From NCBI GenBank assembly GCA_029215795.1, contig JARDYH010000007.1, positions 97,417,263-97,481,262 of the forward strand: DNA of 64,000 nt, read 5' to 3'. Below the pieces are notes generated by a model. That model had not been told where the DNA came from. It searched no databases and worked only from the letters and a program-made list of their open reading frames with translations. The translations under genes were made by a program, and so were the position numbers. Source of the DNA: Anniella stebbinsi (lineage: Eukaryota > Chordata > Lepidosauria > Squamata > Anniellidae). Below, one piece after another: positions 1-10,880 of the stretch. The number at the start of each line of letters is the position of its first letter. The stretch's first letter is position 1.

Positions 1-149
1 AACAGGATGGGTCTGCAATGAGCAGCCAGAACTGCTAGAAGGAGGCGGTTACCATAGGAACGGCTGGCGATATGGGGCCCTAGCACAGGCAGGGGGGTGT
101 CTCCGGCCACGGATCCGCGGCAGACAGACCAGGGGGCATATACATGCCG

Positions 150-2060
150 GAGACTTAGGGCATGTCAAGGGGGAAGGGTCCCACATCCTCCTCCCCATCC
201 TCCTCGTCAGAGTCGGGCAGGAAACTCCAAGCCCGTTTGGGCATGCTGCCTAAGCGGCGCCGATCATGCCCTCCGGTCACCCCCCCCCACCATTCCTGAG
301 GCGCCTGTTGCAGCCGGTGCCGGTCATGGGGTCTGGTATCCTGGGGCAGCAGGTGGCGGCAGGTACTGCTGAGGCTGCATGTATCCATACGGTGGCACAT
401 AGGGAGCGGGCTGTGGCCCACCATGGTACACTCCTCGAAACGCCTGGGCGAGCTCCCTGATGGCCTCGGTTTGGCAGTCAATGGCTGCTGTGTGCCCGTG
501 CATGCCCCAGTCGATGATGGCATCGGTGGCTGCCATGGCCTCAGTCATCCTGTTGACATGGTCAATGAGTCCACGTGCACAGCCTGCCCTGACTCCCGAA
601 TGGCCTGGGAGCATCTTCCCACGGCTTGGGTGGCCAGGCGCGTTGCCTACACGGCGAGGACTCTCTCCTTCATATGTCTGCTCTCCTCACCCTTCATGTG
701 TGTGAATAGCTCATGGATCCTTCCACCAGCCACCTCCGTGGCCATGACCAGGTCCTTTGCCACCTGGAATCAGTCTGCCTTGCACCTGTTCCACAGATGG
801 GCACACCTCTGTGTGTTGGTCAGGGGATGGGCTTGAGCAGCTGGGCCTGCGTCTTTGCCAGCAGGTGGGGGCAGCGGCTCCTCCTCAAGGGATGTGTATG
901 TCCTCCATTTTGGTGTCCTGTGATGCAGAGGAGCCTCCATCTCCTCCTCAAGCATGCCCTCACCAACTTAGAGCTCGGCCTCCAGGAGCGTCTCCTCCTC
1001 CATCTCGGCCGCTTCCACAAAGGTCTCATCGGTGGGGCATGTCTCGATGCCCTCCAGCTTGTCCTGGGAAGGTGACAGTTCTGAGTCCAGGACGTTGTCC
1101 ACCTGGAGCTCCACGAGCTGCTCCATTTCATCCTGCACTTCCTGTGACACTGGCCCCCTTTCCGTAACGGGGTTCATGATGCACCAGTCGAATCTCTCCA
1201 ACATAGTGCTGTTGCCAGCCGGCTCCTCCCACATATGGGGTATGCCCTCTGTCCGCTCTGCTTCCCTGATACCCATGCCATGGGTGGTGGCTCTGGCACT
1301 GGCTGGTTGTTGTTTCGCGGGTGGCATCCATGACCGTGAGGGCCCAGGTAGATCATCCCTCTGCTGGGCCTCTGGCACTAACGTCACGGGCTGCTCGGCC
1401 TCTGCCTGCGACTCTGCACGGAACAACCTCCGGAATGCTGTAGGGCTGTTGGTGCTGGATGAGGCGGTGACGGGGGGGGGGGGGTGCTGCCTGAGGACAG
1501 GGCTCTCCTGGCCACCATGGGTGGCGGGTGTGTCAGCAGTGTTGGGCTTTGGAATCCCGCGAGCCTGCTCATTGGCTTCAGCACGGCTGGCCTTGGGTCT
1601 GGTTGGAGCCTCTCCAATGGCATGCTGGTCTTTGGAGGCTGTGGGACATTCATCTGTGGACATGGCTGGGTGGCTTGGGTGGAGGTGTCATTGCCTGTTG
1701 GGCTCATTGTCACGTGTGCGGTGCAGCGCCCTGCCTGCCGTGTTCCCTGGCATGACGTTGTGGCGCTCTTCCAGCAAGCGAGCCAGCTCATTGTAGAAGG
1801 GCATGGTGCATGGCTCGACTCCCGTTCTGTTATTGTGCGTGATGATCTCCTAGAACTTCCTCTTCAATGTGTGCAGCTTGGCCTTGCATTGTTTGGCATC
1901 ACGATTGTATCCCCGTTCCCTCATCTGCCTGGAGTGCCAGGGGGAGAGCTGGTCATGCCTGGCTATGGCCTAGATCCTCCATGCTTCCCGGCTGCCCCAC
2001 AGTTCTATGAATTCCCCTATCTCTGCCTTGGACCAGTGCAGCGCTCCAGAAGTAAGCTCT
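150..2060 (-). pseudogene. Decayed Myb/SANT-like (trihelix) DNA-binding protein gene
   Basis: Read on the minus strand, about 2060-1740 encodes a Myb/SANT-like DNA-binding domain. The visible landmarks are HWSKAEIGEFIELWGSREAW, then ERGYNRDAKQCKAKLHTLKR, then MPFYNELARLLEERHNVMPG, with the spaced tryptophans and basic third helix typical of the trihelix/MSANTD group. At least two in-frame stops interrupt it, one after EAWRI and one after LKRKF. A long acidic, Pro/Ser-rich linker follows (1663-968), then a C-terminal part (about 614-155) ending in an acidic Asp/Glu run. Such proteins are encoded by PIF/Harbinger transposons and by host genes derived from them. No DDE nuclease partner is visible, but the window starts here. 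The gene lies on the same strand as, and downstream of, the hAT transposase. Function is inferred as sequence-specific DNA binding; the copy is dead. Confidence 0.6.
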
Positions 2061-2199
2061 CAACACATGCACTGTTTCTGGTCCACTCCATTCTGCTGCG
2101 ATATATAAATCCCAATTTTTAAAGATCTAGTCCTTAAAGTTGGGGACTTACCAAAAATAGGAATCAGCCAAATGTCAAGCCACCACACGATTCCTGGGC

Positions 2200-2253
2200 A
2201 CAGATGGCAGGCAGGCAGGTGGGCAGAGATGCAGGCAGGCAGGCAGGCAGACT
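2200..2253. repeat. Tetranucleotide microsatellite (GCAG)n, interrupted
   Basis: Two runs of GGCA/GCAG units are separated by a short interruption. They sit in the 330-bp spacer between the Myb/SANT relic and the hAT transposase. Nothing else is recognisable in that spacer. Confidence 0.75.
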
Positions 2254-2391
2254 GTCTCTGAAGCCCCAAGGAAGGAAAAATGCACCTGAAATAGATGAAA
2301 TCAAATCAATGAGTTCCCTGTTTCCCAGGAGGAATCCAGAAACATACCCAACTAGAGAAGCCCATCCCCAACTAAGTTGAGCCTGCCCGAC

Positions 2392-4727
2392 TTAAAGAAA
2401 GGCGGGTCTCTCACTCCCAAGAGGGAGATTGGCTTTGAGAAAGACAAGCTGCTCCACCAACTCAGCATCCAAGCGGGAGCGGTGGGGTGTCATGACATCG
2501 CCCGCCATTGAGAACACCCGCTCACTTGGAACACTGGTTGGCAGGCAGCTCAGTCGATCTCTGGCCACCCAAGCCAGGTCTGGCCACATGTGGCTCCGGG
2601 ATGACCAGTAGGCCAGGGGTTCCACAGAGATTTTCTCCTTGGGTTCCACCAGGTAATGCTGCACAGCAGTTGCAGCAGCATCCTGATGGGTGGGTTGGTC
2701 TCCTGCCTCACCAACCACTTCCCGTAGGGCATTTGCCCAGAACCCAAGGCCTCTGTAGGTCCTGCTGGGAGGGATGCTGCTTCTGCTGCTGCAGGGACTG
2801 CTGACCTGGGAAGCCATGGCCTCCTCCTCCTCTGCCACTGCTGCCTGCCCAAGCCTGCTTTCCCATGCAGCCCTAACTTCCCCCACCAGCAATTCCACCT
2901 AGAATTGGGCTCTCAAATGCTGTCCTTTAGATTTATATCTTGTCTTTGGTCAGCGGCTCCATCCTCTTGGCTAGTCCTGCCTACAGCCTGGTCACCACTT
3001 CCCATACATCTTGCAGGAAGCGGTTCCTGGTGCTGGGATCCCTGACCTCCAGAAAGTGCCACATCTTGGTCTGGAGATGCCTGGCCACAGGGTTCACCTG
3101 GCTGAGGAGGGCAGTGCTGCTGCTGAGGGTCTCTGTGGCCTCAAGGAAGCCCACTGCTGCCTGGCTAGTGGGGCCTGGATCCCTATATCCCTGACCCTGC
3201 ACATTTCGTGCACGGCACGCTGTTGTTCCACCATATGCTCAAGCATGAGGTAGGTAGAGTTCCAGCATGTTGTCACATCTTGAAGGAGCCGGTGCTGCGG
3301 AAGTTCCAACTCCGCCTGCTTCTCACGCAGCAACCAACTTCCTTTGACGCTGTAATGGAAGTGCCCAGCCACCCTCTGACAGCTGTCCAGGTCATTATGC
3401 ACTGCTGGCATGGGAGGGTGAAGCCTGCTGCTGCTGCTCCCCATGCCAAGCCCACTCCTCACTATGAGGTTGAATAAGTGTGCGATGCAGCGGACCCCAT
3501 CAAAACCGCCGTCACGCACCGCCTTGACAATGTTGGCTCCCCCGTCCTTGACCATGTAACCACAGGTGTGCTGATGCCCAGCCACCCCCCCCCACCATGC
3601 GGTTAATGGTCTTGGTTATCTCCACTGCCATGTGGGACTGGTCCATGACTTCGGTATGAAGGAGGGGCCAGCAGTAGCCATCCTTCCCAGTCCCACAAGT
3701 GCTGGGTGCTTCCTTCCCTGTGGCTCCCCACCAGTGAGCTGTCAGGGACAGGTAAGTGTGTGCTCCGCCCTCACTGGACCAAATGTCGGAGGTGAAGTGC
3801 ACCTTATACGCCTCTGCCTGGCACAGTCAACCCAGCACCAACTCCCTGCATGCCCAGTACAGGGAGGGCACCACCCGCCTGCTAAGGGTGGTGCGAGATG
3901 GCAGCTAAGGGTGGTGCGAGATGGCAGTTTGTAGTATGGGACCACAAGACCCATCAGCCTCTTGAACGCTGCATTGTTCACAAGGCTGAATGACTGGTCA
4001 TCCAATGCCACCATCTCACAGATGCAGTTGGTGAGCTGGTTGAGCATTGGAAACCGTTCAACTTCCCCCATCCCAGGTCTTCCATGGTGGCCTGTCTAAG
4101 ATGCTTGGGGATGGGAAATGGAGAAGCAGCAGCCTTCTGCTTGCCCTTACTGCCACCACTCAGCTGGGAGGTACCCACCTCTCTCCCAAGCAGGAATGCA
4201 TGGTGGTTCCTCCTGAGGTGGTAGAGCATATTGGAGGTGGTGAGGTGCCCTATATTTTTACCCCTGCTGATGGTTGCTTTGCAATGCTGACATTCAGCAA
4301 AGAGGGGATCCGCTGCCACCTCAAAGTGGTCCCACACCATGCTGCCTTGTCGCTTCTGGGATGAGCCAATCAGCCCACCAGTGCCTGGACTCTGGGGTGT
4401 CACCACCACAGGAGAAGGGGTAGAAGCCCTTGAAGAGGTTTGGGAGAGTGGCAAGGGAGCCACTGCTGCCTGCTGCTCCTCCTCAAGCTCAACCGGGTGG
4501 ACCTCTGCGATCTCAGGGAAAGGATCCCTGAGCGGACTCCCCGTCTCAACCACTGGAGCAGGAGATGGTGGTACTCCTACTCCTGGAAGGCCAGTGCTGC
4601 TACCACTGGCCTTTGGAAGTGGTAGCAGCAGACATATTTTCAGGAGCTGCTGCTGCTGGTGCCTCTGCCTGCTTCTTAAGCACCAGGAAGACATGTGCTT
4701 TATTTTCATGGGTGGAGAGACAGCCAC
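2392..4727 (-). pseudogene. hAT-family transposase, BED zinc finger, frameshifted
   Basis: In coding order (right to left), a BED zinc finger at about 4330-4180 shows AECQHCKATISRG and LRRNHH (Cys-Cys-His-His). At 3800-3730 HFTSDIWSS and LSLTAHWW are the first catalytic-Asp block. At 3560-3480 comes DGGANIVKAV and a CIAHLFNLIV (CxxH) block, and at about 3260 DVTTCWNSTYLMLEHMVEQQ. At 2750-2410 is the C-terminal dimerisation domain, with EPLAYW, LPTSVPSERVFSMAGDV and LVEQLVFLKANL. The blocks lie in several frames, so at least four frameshifts separate them and no functional protein is possible. hAT enzymes cut and paste DNA with terminal inverted repeats and make 8-bp target duplications. A shorter related fragment lies at 53820-54050. 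Confidence in the superfamily is high; the exact family is unknown. Confidence 0.85.
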
Positions 4728-4817
4728 CCCAGAACTACCCCCAGCACAGATTGGGTAGTGTTATCCTGTGTAGCAGGCAACAGGACACACCAGCACACTC
4801 ACAGTCAATCAAGCAAA

Positions 4818-4890
4818 CACACACACACACACAAACAGAGAGAGAGAGAGAATATATATATGTGTATGTGTATACACACACACACAGAGT
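4818..4890. repeat. Compound microsatellite (CA)n-(GA)n-(TA/TG)n-(CA)n
   Basis: Consecutive runs of CA, AGAG, ATAT, TGTATGTG and ACAC dinucleotides lie inside the hAT 5' untranslated region. Apparent reading frames across it are low complexity only. Confidence 0.9.
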
Positions 4891-5463
4891 AAAACAGGGA
4901 AGGGAACAACAACACACTCACTCACAGAACCCCCTCCAGTCACCCTAACCTAACCCTCAATCAAACCAAGAAGCAGCGAACAGACACAAGGAACGAACCT
5001 GAGACTCAGAGGGGAACAGAAAGAAAGATGCAAGAAGAAAATAGACAGAATCTCCAATCGCCACCAAAATCCAGTAAACTAAGACACAGCCCTCTTCCAA
5101 AATCCACCCTTCTCCTTCAACTCCTACTCCCAACAGAGCTGGAAAACCCAAGGGTGGGGGGTTTATGCTCAGCCCTCCTCCAACATTGTGATTGGAGCCT
5201 GCTAGAATCCTTGCTGCATGATTGATCACTGAATCTGTCAGTCTCAAGCAAACACACCCCACCTTCTAGCTCTGTCCATGGGGTGCCAAAAGAAAAAGAG
5301 CCTTCCAATAATCCAATAAAATCCGATAATTATCGGATGGTTTTTTATCAGATCCAATCATTATTGGAGGTTTTTCTATCGTATTATTATCGTTAATCAG
5401 ATGTCTGATAAAGCCCATATTGGATTGTTATCAGACATCAGAATGATACGATACACATCCCTA

Positions 5464-6060
5464 ATGTTTAGTAGGATCCACTTTAATGGGCCTATAACAT
5501 GACGTATCCCTTAACTGTTTGTAGACCTCAGCCACATATATCACAATGGATCCCCCCTTATCTGCCTCTTTAATAACAATAGCCTGATCCTTAGGAATTT
5601 GGTTAGCCATGTCCTGGTCCCCCCTTGAGAGATTGTGCCATTTTCTTGGAGGACTCAAAGCTATATTCTCAAGATCCCTGAGCACCAACTTCTCAAAAAC
5701 CTGGATACACGGATTGTGTGTGATCGGGATGAACTGAAATTGAGGGCAAAAAAGACTAAGGGTGGCTGTGGTGCCTCTACCAAATAATTCCTTCAGTTTA
5801 ATTTGATGAATCAAATGAAAAAAAATCAACCCTTGCTCGAAAAACACTATAACTGGGAGTGGGAACAAAGTTTAAACCGTAATTTAACACCCGTCTTTCT
5901 TCTAAACCTGATCTGGCTGTCCCTTCCTGCTCATTGTAACAAGTCATTAGGGCAAGGGTTGAGTGCACACATGGTAGGCTGTACTTCTTGTAGCACCTTG
6001 TCAACATCATGAGATCTCGACAACTGGAAGTCATCCATCAGTAGACTGAAAGACTGGACA
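5464..6060 (-). pseudogene. Penelope-like element reverse transcriptase, N-terminal fragment
   Basis: Minus-strand translation from about 6034 gives GLNFVPTPSY followed, after a frameshift near 5830, by WHNLSRGDQDMA, IVIKEADKGGSIVIY and LRDTSCYRPIKVDPTK. The pattern of NLS, then IKxADKGG and YxxLxDxxxYxxIxxDPT, is the N-terminal signature of Penelope-like reverse transcriptases. No catalytic RT core or GIY-YIG endonuclease remains. The reading frame is cut off exactly where the hAT terminus ends (5463/5464), so the remainder was displaced or lost at the hAT insertion. Other retroelement classes lack this ADKGG block. The copy is dead. Confidence 0.75.
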
Positions 6061-6332
6061 GCACTCTGGACATTTCCATGAACTGACATAAACAAGCAGC
6101 GACATCTACATCACATTGGAAATGAGAAATTTTATGCTCTTAAGAAACACATCACACTATGTCTCTGAGGGTCCTTTAACACCCACAGAAACAATGTTCC
6201 ATGTGTGTATGCATTCACTAACCAATTGTTCCACCACCCCATCATTCACTAACTCCCCATGTCCCCCATGACTTCCTGTGCCCCAGCACTATAATAATAC
6301 AGAAAAGCAAATAATAAAAAGTTCCTACACTA
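6061..6332. other. No gene recognised
   Basis: AT-rich sequence between the Penelope-like fragment and the CR1 copy. No coding potential or known repeat was recognised. Confidence 0.4.
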
Positions 6333-7808
6333 GATCTTTCTCGCTTGTAGTATTGCTGAGCCAAGTATCCCCCATCTTGTAACTGAGCATTTGGTTTCTT
6401 TTTCCTAGGTGTAGAACCTGGCATTTATCCCTATTAAATTTCATTCTGTTGTTTTCAGCCCAGAGCTCCAACCTATCAAGATCACTTTGAAGTTTGTTTC
6501 GGTCTTCTGGGTATTAACTATTCCACTCAATTTTGTGTCATCTGCAAATTTGATAAGCATTCCCTGCACCTCCTTGACCAAATCATTAAGAAAAATGTTG
6601 AAGAGCATTGGGTCCAGGACTGAGCCCTGGAGTACCCTCAAAAGGCTTTATTGAAGTCAAGATATATTATGTCCACAGCATTCCCACAGTCCACAAGGGA
6701 GGTTACCCGATCAAAGAATGAGACCAGATTAGACTGACAGGATTTGTTCTTGACAAATCCATGCTTGCTTCTAGTAATCACTGCATTGCTTTCAAGGTGC
6801 TTACAGATTGACTTCTTTATAGTCTGCTCCAAAAATTTCCCAGGGGTTGATGTCATAGTAACTGGTCCGTAGTTCCCAGGTTCCTCCTTTTTGCCCTTTT
6901 TGAAGATAGGGAGAACATTAGCCCTCCTCCAGTAATACGGAACTTCCTCCATCTTCCATGATTTCGCAAAGATAATAGAGAGTGGTTCTGAGAGTGGTTC
7001 TGCCAGCTTCTTTATTACTCTAGGATGCAATTCATCATGCCCTGGAGATTTGAACTCATGCAATGAAATTAGATGTTCCTTGACCATTTGTTTATCAATC
7101 TCAAACTGCAATCCTACCCCTTCAGCTTGTACTTCACTTTTTCCATGGACCGCTTATGGGAGAAGACTGAGCCGAAGTAGGAATTGAGCACTTCGGCCTT
7201 TTCTTTGTCCTCTGTTACCAATTTGCCATCCTCATGAAGCACTTGAACCACCATTTCTTTCCTCTGTCTTTTACTATTCACATATCTGAAGAAAGCCTTT
7301 TTATTGCTTTTAGCATCCCTCGCTAGCCTCAGCTCCTTCTAACCTTTAGCCTTCCTGATACCATTCCGGCACTTCTGTGCTACTTGTTTGTACTCTTCTT
7401 TTGTAGCCTGGCCTTCCTTCCGCTTCCTATATGTATCCTTTTTTTTCAGGTCATCTCTAAGCTTTTTGTGTTGTCTTCTATTGTGTTGTCTTCAATTGTA
7501 TTTCATTGTTGGAATTGTTTGTAATTGGGCCTTTAAAATTTCCTTTTAAAAAAAATTCCACCCATCTTGGACTCCTTTTCTCATTAGGGTCACTTGCCAT
7601 GGGACCTTACTTATCATAGTTCTGAGTTTATTAAAATCGGCTTTCCTGAAATCTAGAGGACATGTATGGCTACACCCAGCATTTGCTTCCTTTAAAATCA
7701 AGAACTCAAATATGACATGGTCATTTTCTGCCAGAGTTCCTGTAACTGCCACTTTATCCACTAAGTCATCCCTTTTGGTCAGTATCAAGTCAAGGATAGC
7801 CATTCCTC

Positions 7809-7856
<48 letters not shown>

Positions 7857-8480
7857 TTATTTTTTACCCGCCTCTCCCTCTGGATCGAGTTGGGGAACAA
7901 CATCAAATATAAAATACATAAAACTGATTAGAAGCACATAAAACTAATACGTTATTAAAATACCAATAAAACACCAATAGTTCCTTCCTCTACTTTCTGT
8001 AGGAGAAATTTATCAGCCACATATGTCAGGAATTTCTTGGAGGGGCCACTTTTGGCAGAAGTTGTCTCCAACCAGATATCGGGGTAGTTGAAGTCCCCCA
8101 GTATTCCTTGAAACACTGGCAATTTGCTTTTCAAAAGTTTCATGCTTGTCTTCTCCTTGATTGGGTGGTTGGTAGTAGATTCTGACTATCATGTTGCTTT
8201 TATTCCTTGCTCCATTTATTTTAATCCAGATGCTCTTGATGGGGCTCCCAGGCTCATCCTCCTGCGTCTCTGTGCAGGAATAAGTCATTTTAACATATTG
8301 TGTGACTCTGCCTCCCTTTCTATTTCTTCTGTTCTTTTTAAACAACTTATATCCTTCAATTGCTATATTCCAGTCCTGGGAGTCATCCCACCAAGTTTCA
8401 GTTATCAAGTCGTATTTGCCTTCATGTGTTAAGTTCAAGTTCGTTCTGTTTGTTTCCCGTACTCTGGCCATTCATATATA
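6333..8480 (-). mobile_element. CR1 LINE copy, ORF2 fragment, minus strand
   Basis: Reading right to left, ORF2 endonuclease pieces are at 8471-8013 (DLITETWWDDS, IAIEGYKLFKKNRRN) and 7800-7560 (LTKRDDLVDKVAVTGTL, ENDHVIFEFLILKEA). A connector follows at 7540-7140. Reverse-transcriptase blocks are at 7111-6640 (SPGHDELHPRVIKKLAEPLS, IFKKGKKEEPGNYG, KHGFVKNKSCQSNL, DIIYLDFNKAF) and 6641-6441 (LQGSVLDPMLFNIFLNDL, KFADDTKLSG). The FADD catalytic motif is visible. Many stops and frameshifts are present. The 3' third and the CR1 tail are missing at 6333, which is atypical because LINEs normally lose their 5' end; a later deletion is the likely cause. An L2-type tail is inserted at 7809-7978. Confidence 0.85.
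7806..7978 (-). mobile_element. L2-like LINE 3' tail (family with GGCGGGTAAGAAATAA end)
   Basis: An (AAT)n run at the left is followed by the reverse complement of the 3' end seen at 20770-20925, 35520-35637 and 40440-40586 (ACCCGCCTCTCCCTCTGGAT). It interrupts the CR1 endonuclease region between sequences that are contiguous in the copy at 16860-16910, so it is a younger insertion. Confidence 0.8.
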
Positions 8481-8654
8481 GACATTGAAATTGAGGTGCT
8501 TCATAGTTTAGTGCTCAGCCTGACATTCTGCCCCCTGGGAGAACTTAGCTGATAGAGGGCACTGTTGAGCATCTTCAGTAGTTTTTCTTATGTGTCTCAT
8601 TCCTCCATCACCTTGTCTAGAAACTGAGGGAAACGTCTGGAGCAAAAACTCACT
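8481..8654. other. No gene recognised
   Basis: Short spacer between the CR1 5' truncation and the next LINE tail. It holds no recognisable feature. Confidence 0.35.
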
Positions 8655-8850
8655 CCTTTTGTTTATTTTATTTATTTATTTCTTACATTTTATACTGCCC
8701 AATAGCTGAGGCTCTCTGGGCAGTGCACAATTAAAACCATAAAGATTCAAGTATACAATAAATTAAAAAAGTTAAAAGCTTAAGAGTGCAATATAAAATC
8801 AGATAAACTATAGTTCAGGGAAAGCCTGTGTTTCTAGGAGGCATTTAAAA
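8655..8850 (-). mobile_element. L2-like LINE 3' tail (AAATAAATAA family), minus strand
   Basis: TTTATTTATTTATTTCTTAC followed by ACTGCCCAATAGCTGAGGCT matches, in reverse, the 3' ends of the L2 copies at 39570-39650 and 53620-53690. Only the extreme 3' end is present, as expected of a severely 5'-truncated insertion. Confidence 0.75.
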
Positions 8851-8904
8851 TATATTTTGCAGCAGCCCAGAGGAAAGACACCCCCTATCTGCCTTGGCAT
8901 AGAG

Positions 8905-9135
8905 GAAAGGCAAAAGGATGCTGCCTGCCACTGAGTCAGACCACTGGTCCATCAAGCCCTAACCCTAACCATCTAGACCAGCATTCTCCATGCTGACTGG
9001 CAGCAGCAGTGGCTCTCTCTCCAGTGCAGGCAGAGAAGGATCTTCCCCAGCCCTACCTGGAGAAGTGGAGAGTTGAGCATGGGACCTTTTTCATGCAAAG
9101 CATGTGCTCTGCCACTGAGCCACAGCCCCTCCCCT
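8905..9135 (-). repeat. tRNA-derived SINE, minus strand
   Basis: The reverse strand starts near 9135 with an A-box TGGCTCAGTGG (9114-9124) and a decayed B-box about 45 bases further on. A conserved body follows (AGGTAGGGCTGGGGAAGATC near 9060, and TGGACCAGTGGTCTGACTCA at the 3' side). The same body occurs at 57075-57255 and partly at 42690-42830. The tRNA-like head is a pol III promoter relic, not a tRNA gene. Confidence 0.7.
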
Positions 9136-9319
9136 AAGGGGAATGGCCCAAAGATAGGCAAGCCCAATAGGAGGACCCTGGATATGATGCCCTGGTCTAT
9201 GGGTGAGTGGGGGTCCCCTGCAAAGCCACAAAGAAGCCCCTACTTGAGTGAATGGGCCACCCCTCCAGGTTTTGTCCACAGATCTAACCAATGATTATTG
9301 AAGAGATCTTTCAAGCTCA

Positions 9320-10450
9320 GACCCCCTCTACAAGAATTCGGTTTGACGCCTTGTTCTCCGATTATGCGCATCTTCTCGGAAGCGCTTTATGGCAAATGAC
9401 TGTACGCAGGAGGTAATTGAGCGCACAACTGGTGGCCTTACCGGTTGTTTGAAATGCACTTTAGAAGTAGTTAATGTGGAGAATCGCTTGTTTACATAGT
9501 CAAAATGTGCTTTAACGTGCCGCAGGAAAATAAAACTCGCTATTTAACGCGCATTCTTTTTTAATTTTTTTAATTGATTTTATATACTATACATATACAT
9601 TAAAAAAATCTTACAAATCATATATCCCCATACAGTGCACCCCCACACCGGGATCAGCTACAAGAGCTGTTATTTTTTATTTTTATTTTTTTTATATGTT
9701 CTTTTACTCTTTTTCCCAAAATTGCATAGATTCCCTTGACAGTCTGCACCCCTTCTCTTTTCCTAATACATAGTCCACAAATAATCTCCATATATTCCCA
9801 AAATCATTTTTCTTTATTATCCCTCTTTTAACTTTAATATTACTTGTTAATTTATAATTTATGGCAATATCCCATATTTCTTTATACCATTCTTCTATTT
9901 GGTAGTTGCCTTGCATTTTCCATTGTCTAGATATCATTAGTCTCGCTGCTGTCATTAAATTCGTAATCAAATCTTTAACATTCTGTTCTCCTTCTTCTTT
10001 ATCATATATTGATAACAATGCTATCCTAGAACATATCTCAAGCTTTAAACCTGTTATTCTTATCACTTCTTCAAATACTTTTAACCAAAATATCTGTACA
10101 AATTTACAAGTCCACCACATATGGAAATAGGTTCCCATTTCTTGACAGCCTCTCCAACACAACTTTGAATATTTCTTATCAATTTGATTTAATTTCACCG
10201 GCGTTAAATACCACCTCCAAACTATTTTATAATAATTTTCTTTTACTCTTACTGACATGGTTTTCAAAATATACAAATCCCATATTTCTCCCCATTATTT
10301 ATCATTAATTTGTTCTTCCAAATCTTCTTCCCATAATGCTTTCAAATGATCATAATGCACCTCAACTCCCGATTTGCGCTCCACTCATGTAAAGGTAAAA
10401 TTTTTTAATGAGACTTGAAAGAGCTTTAAACCTGTCGTGTAGAGGCAGCC
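9320..10450 (+). mobile_element. CpG-rich MITE copy 1, split by an L1 tail
   Basis: The left part is 9320-9556 and the right part about 10351-10450. Together they match the 346-355 bp elements at 37525, 42854 and 43931. Outer ends are GACCCCCTCTACAAG and GTAGAGGCAGCC. Both sides are flanked by TCA (9317-9319 and 10451-10453), a 3-bp target-site duplication. The body has repeated ATGCGCAT/AATGCGC motifs. No coding capacity. Confidence 0.8.
9557..10350 (-). pseudogene. L1 LINE ORF2 C-terminus, 5'-truncated insertion
   Basis: The minus-strand frame at 10276-9704 (about 190 codons) is uninterrupted and also reads as L1-like coding upstream to 10350 (WEEDLEEQINDKW). It contains a Cys/His knuckle CWRGCQEMGTYFHMWWTC typical of the extreme C-terminus of L1 ORF2, then ITGLKLE and a Trp-rich tail ending FWEKE. 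The 3' side (left, 9557 onwards) is T-rich, consistent with a poly(A) tail on the minus strand. The endonuclease and RT cores are absent. It is inserted inside the CpG-rich MITE, so it is younger than that element. Confidence 0.8.
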
Positions 10451-10453
10451 TCA

Positions 10454-10880
10454 GAGTGAACAAGATCACTAAAGTGTCGTGAAGATAAAAAAAAAAGAGG
10501 AAGAGGAATGAAAACATCTCTAGATTTCCCTCTCAGCCACCATTCAGTGAACAATAATCATCAGCAGTTGATTGCTCAGGGCTTGAGGGATGATTTATCA
10601 GCTTTCAAGCTATATTCAGGTGTGGAATATAGCTACCTTGGATGCGTGATCTTGCTCCTTGTGCTTGCTCTGCCAGGAGCCTCCCGGTGCCTTGAACCAC
10701 ACAGATGCCTGCTCAGACTGGATCAGGATTTCCATGGTATTCATTTCCTTCTCCACCCACTCCACAAGCAAAACAAATGATCAGTGGAAAAGTTTTCCCC
10801 CCTACCGAGTTGGTAGTTCTACATTCTTTTCACAGTTGCCATCCTGAAACGAATGACCAGACACAGTGCCTTGTTTATGT
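10454..10880. other. No gene recognised
   Basis: Apparently low-repeat sequence between MITE copy 1 and a CR1-like tail. The forward frames here show no family signature. Confidence 0.35.

Larger units (their letters stand above)
2392..5463 (-). mobile_element. hAT DNA transposon, 5' terminus present, 3' terminus not found
   Basis: The right boundary is the inverted-terminal sequence CACATCCCTA ending at 5463. It reads TAGGGATGTG from the outside and is the same terminus as the nonautonomous elements at 24801, 34655, 48177 and 60943. Just inside it (about 5310-5460) are subterminal repeats built on CCGATAAT / ATCGG / CCAATAAT, typical of transposase-binding subterminal repeats. The transposase reads leftwards from 4727. 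No matching TAGGGATGTG is found between 2060 and 2392. Either the left end is deleted, or it lies beyond the window and the Myb/SANT relic is internal to the element. The right end abuts a Penelope-like frame directly, so the hAT probably inserted into that element. Confidence 0.7.

Noticed and set aside
1032..1796. 254-codon plus-strand open frame opposite the Myb/SANT relic
   Set aside because: It is antisense to a recognisable coding region and has no domain of its own.
4735..4948. Open frames over the CA/GA microsatellite
   Set aside because: They translate to His-Thr or Cys-Val repeats; simple-sequence artefacts.
8958..8971. CCCTAACCCTAACC resembling telomeric repeat
   Set aside because: Only about two units, lying inside a SINE body. 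Too short to call an interstitial telomere.
9069..9135. Possible tRNA gene
   Set aside because: A-box and B-box belong to a SINE head; no cloverleaf with a paired acceptor stem is supported.
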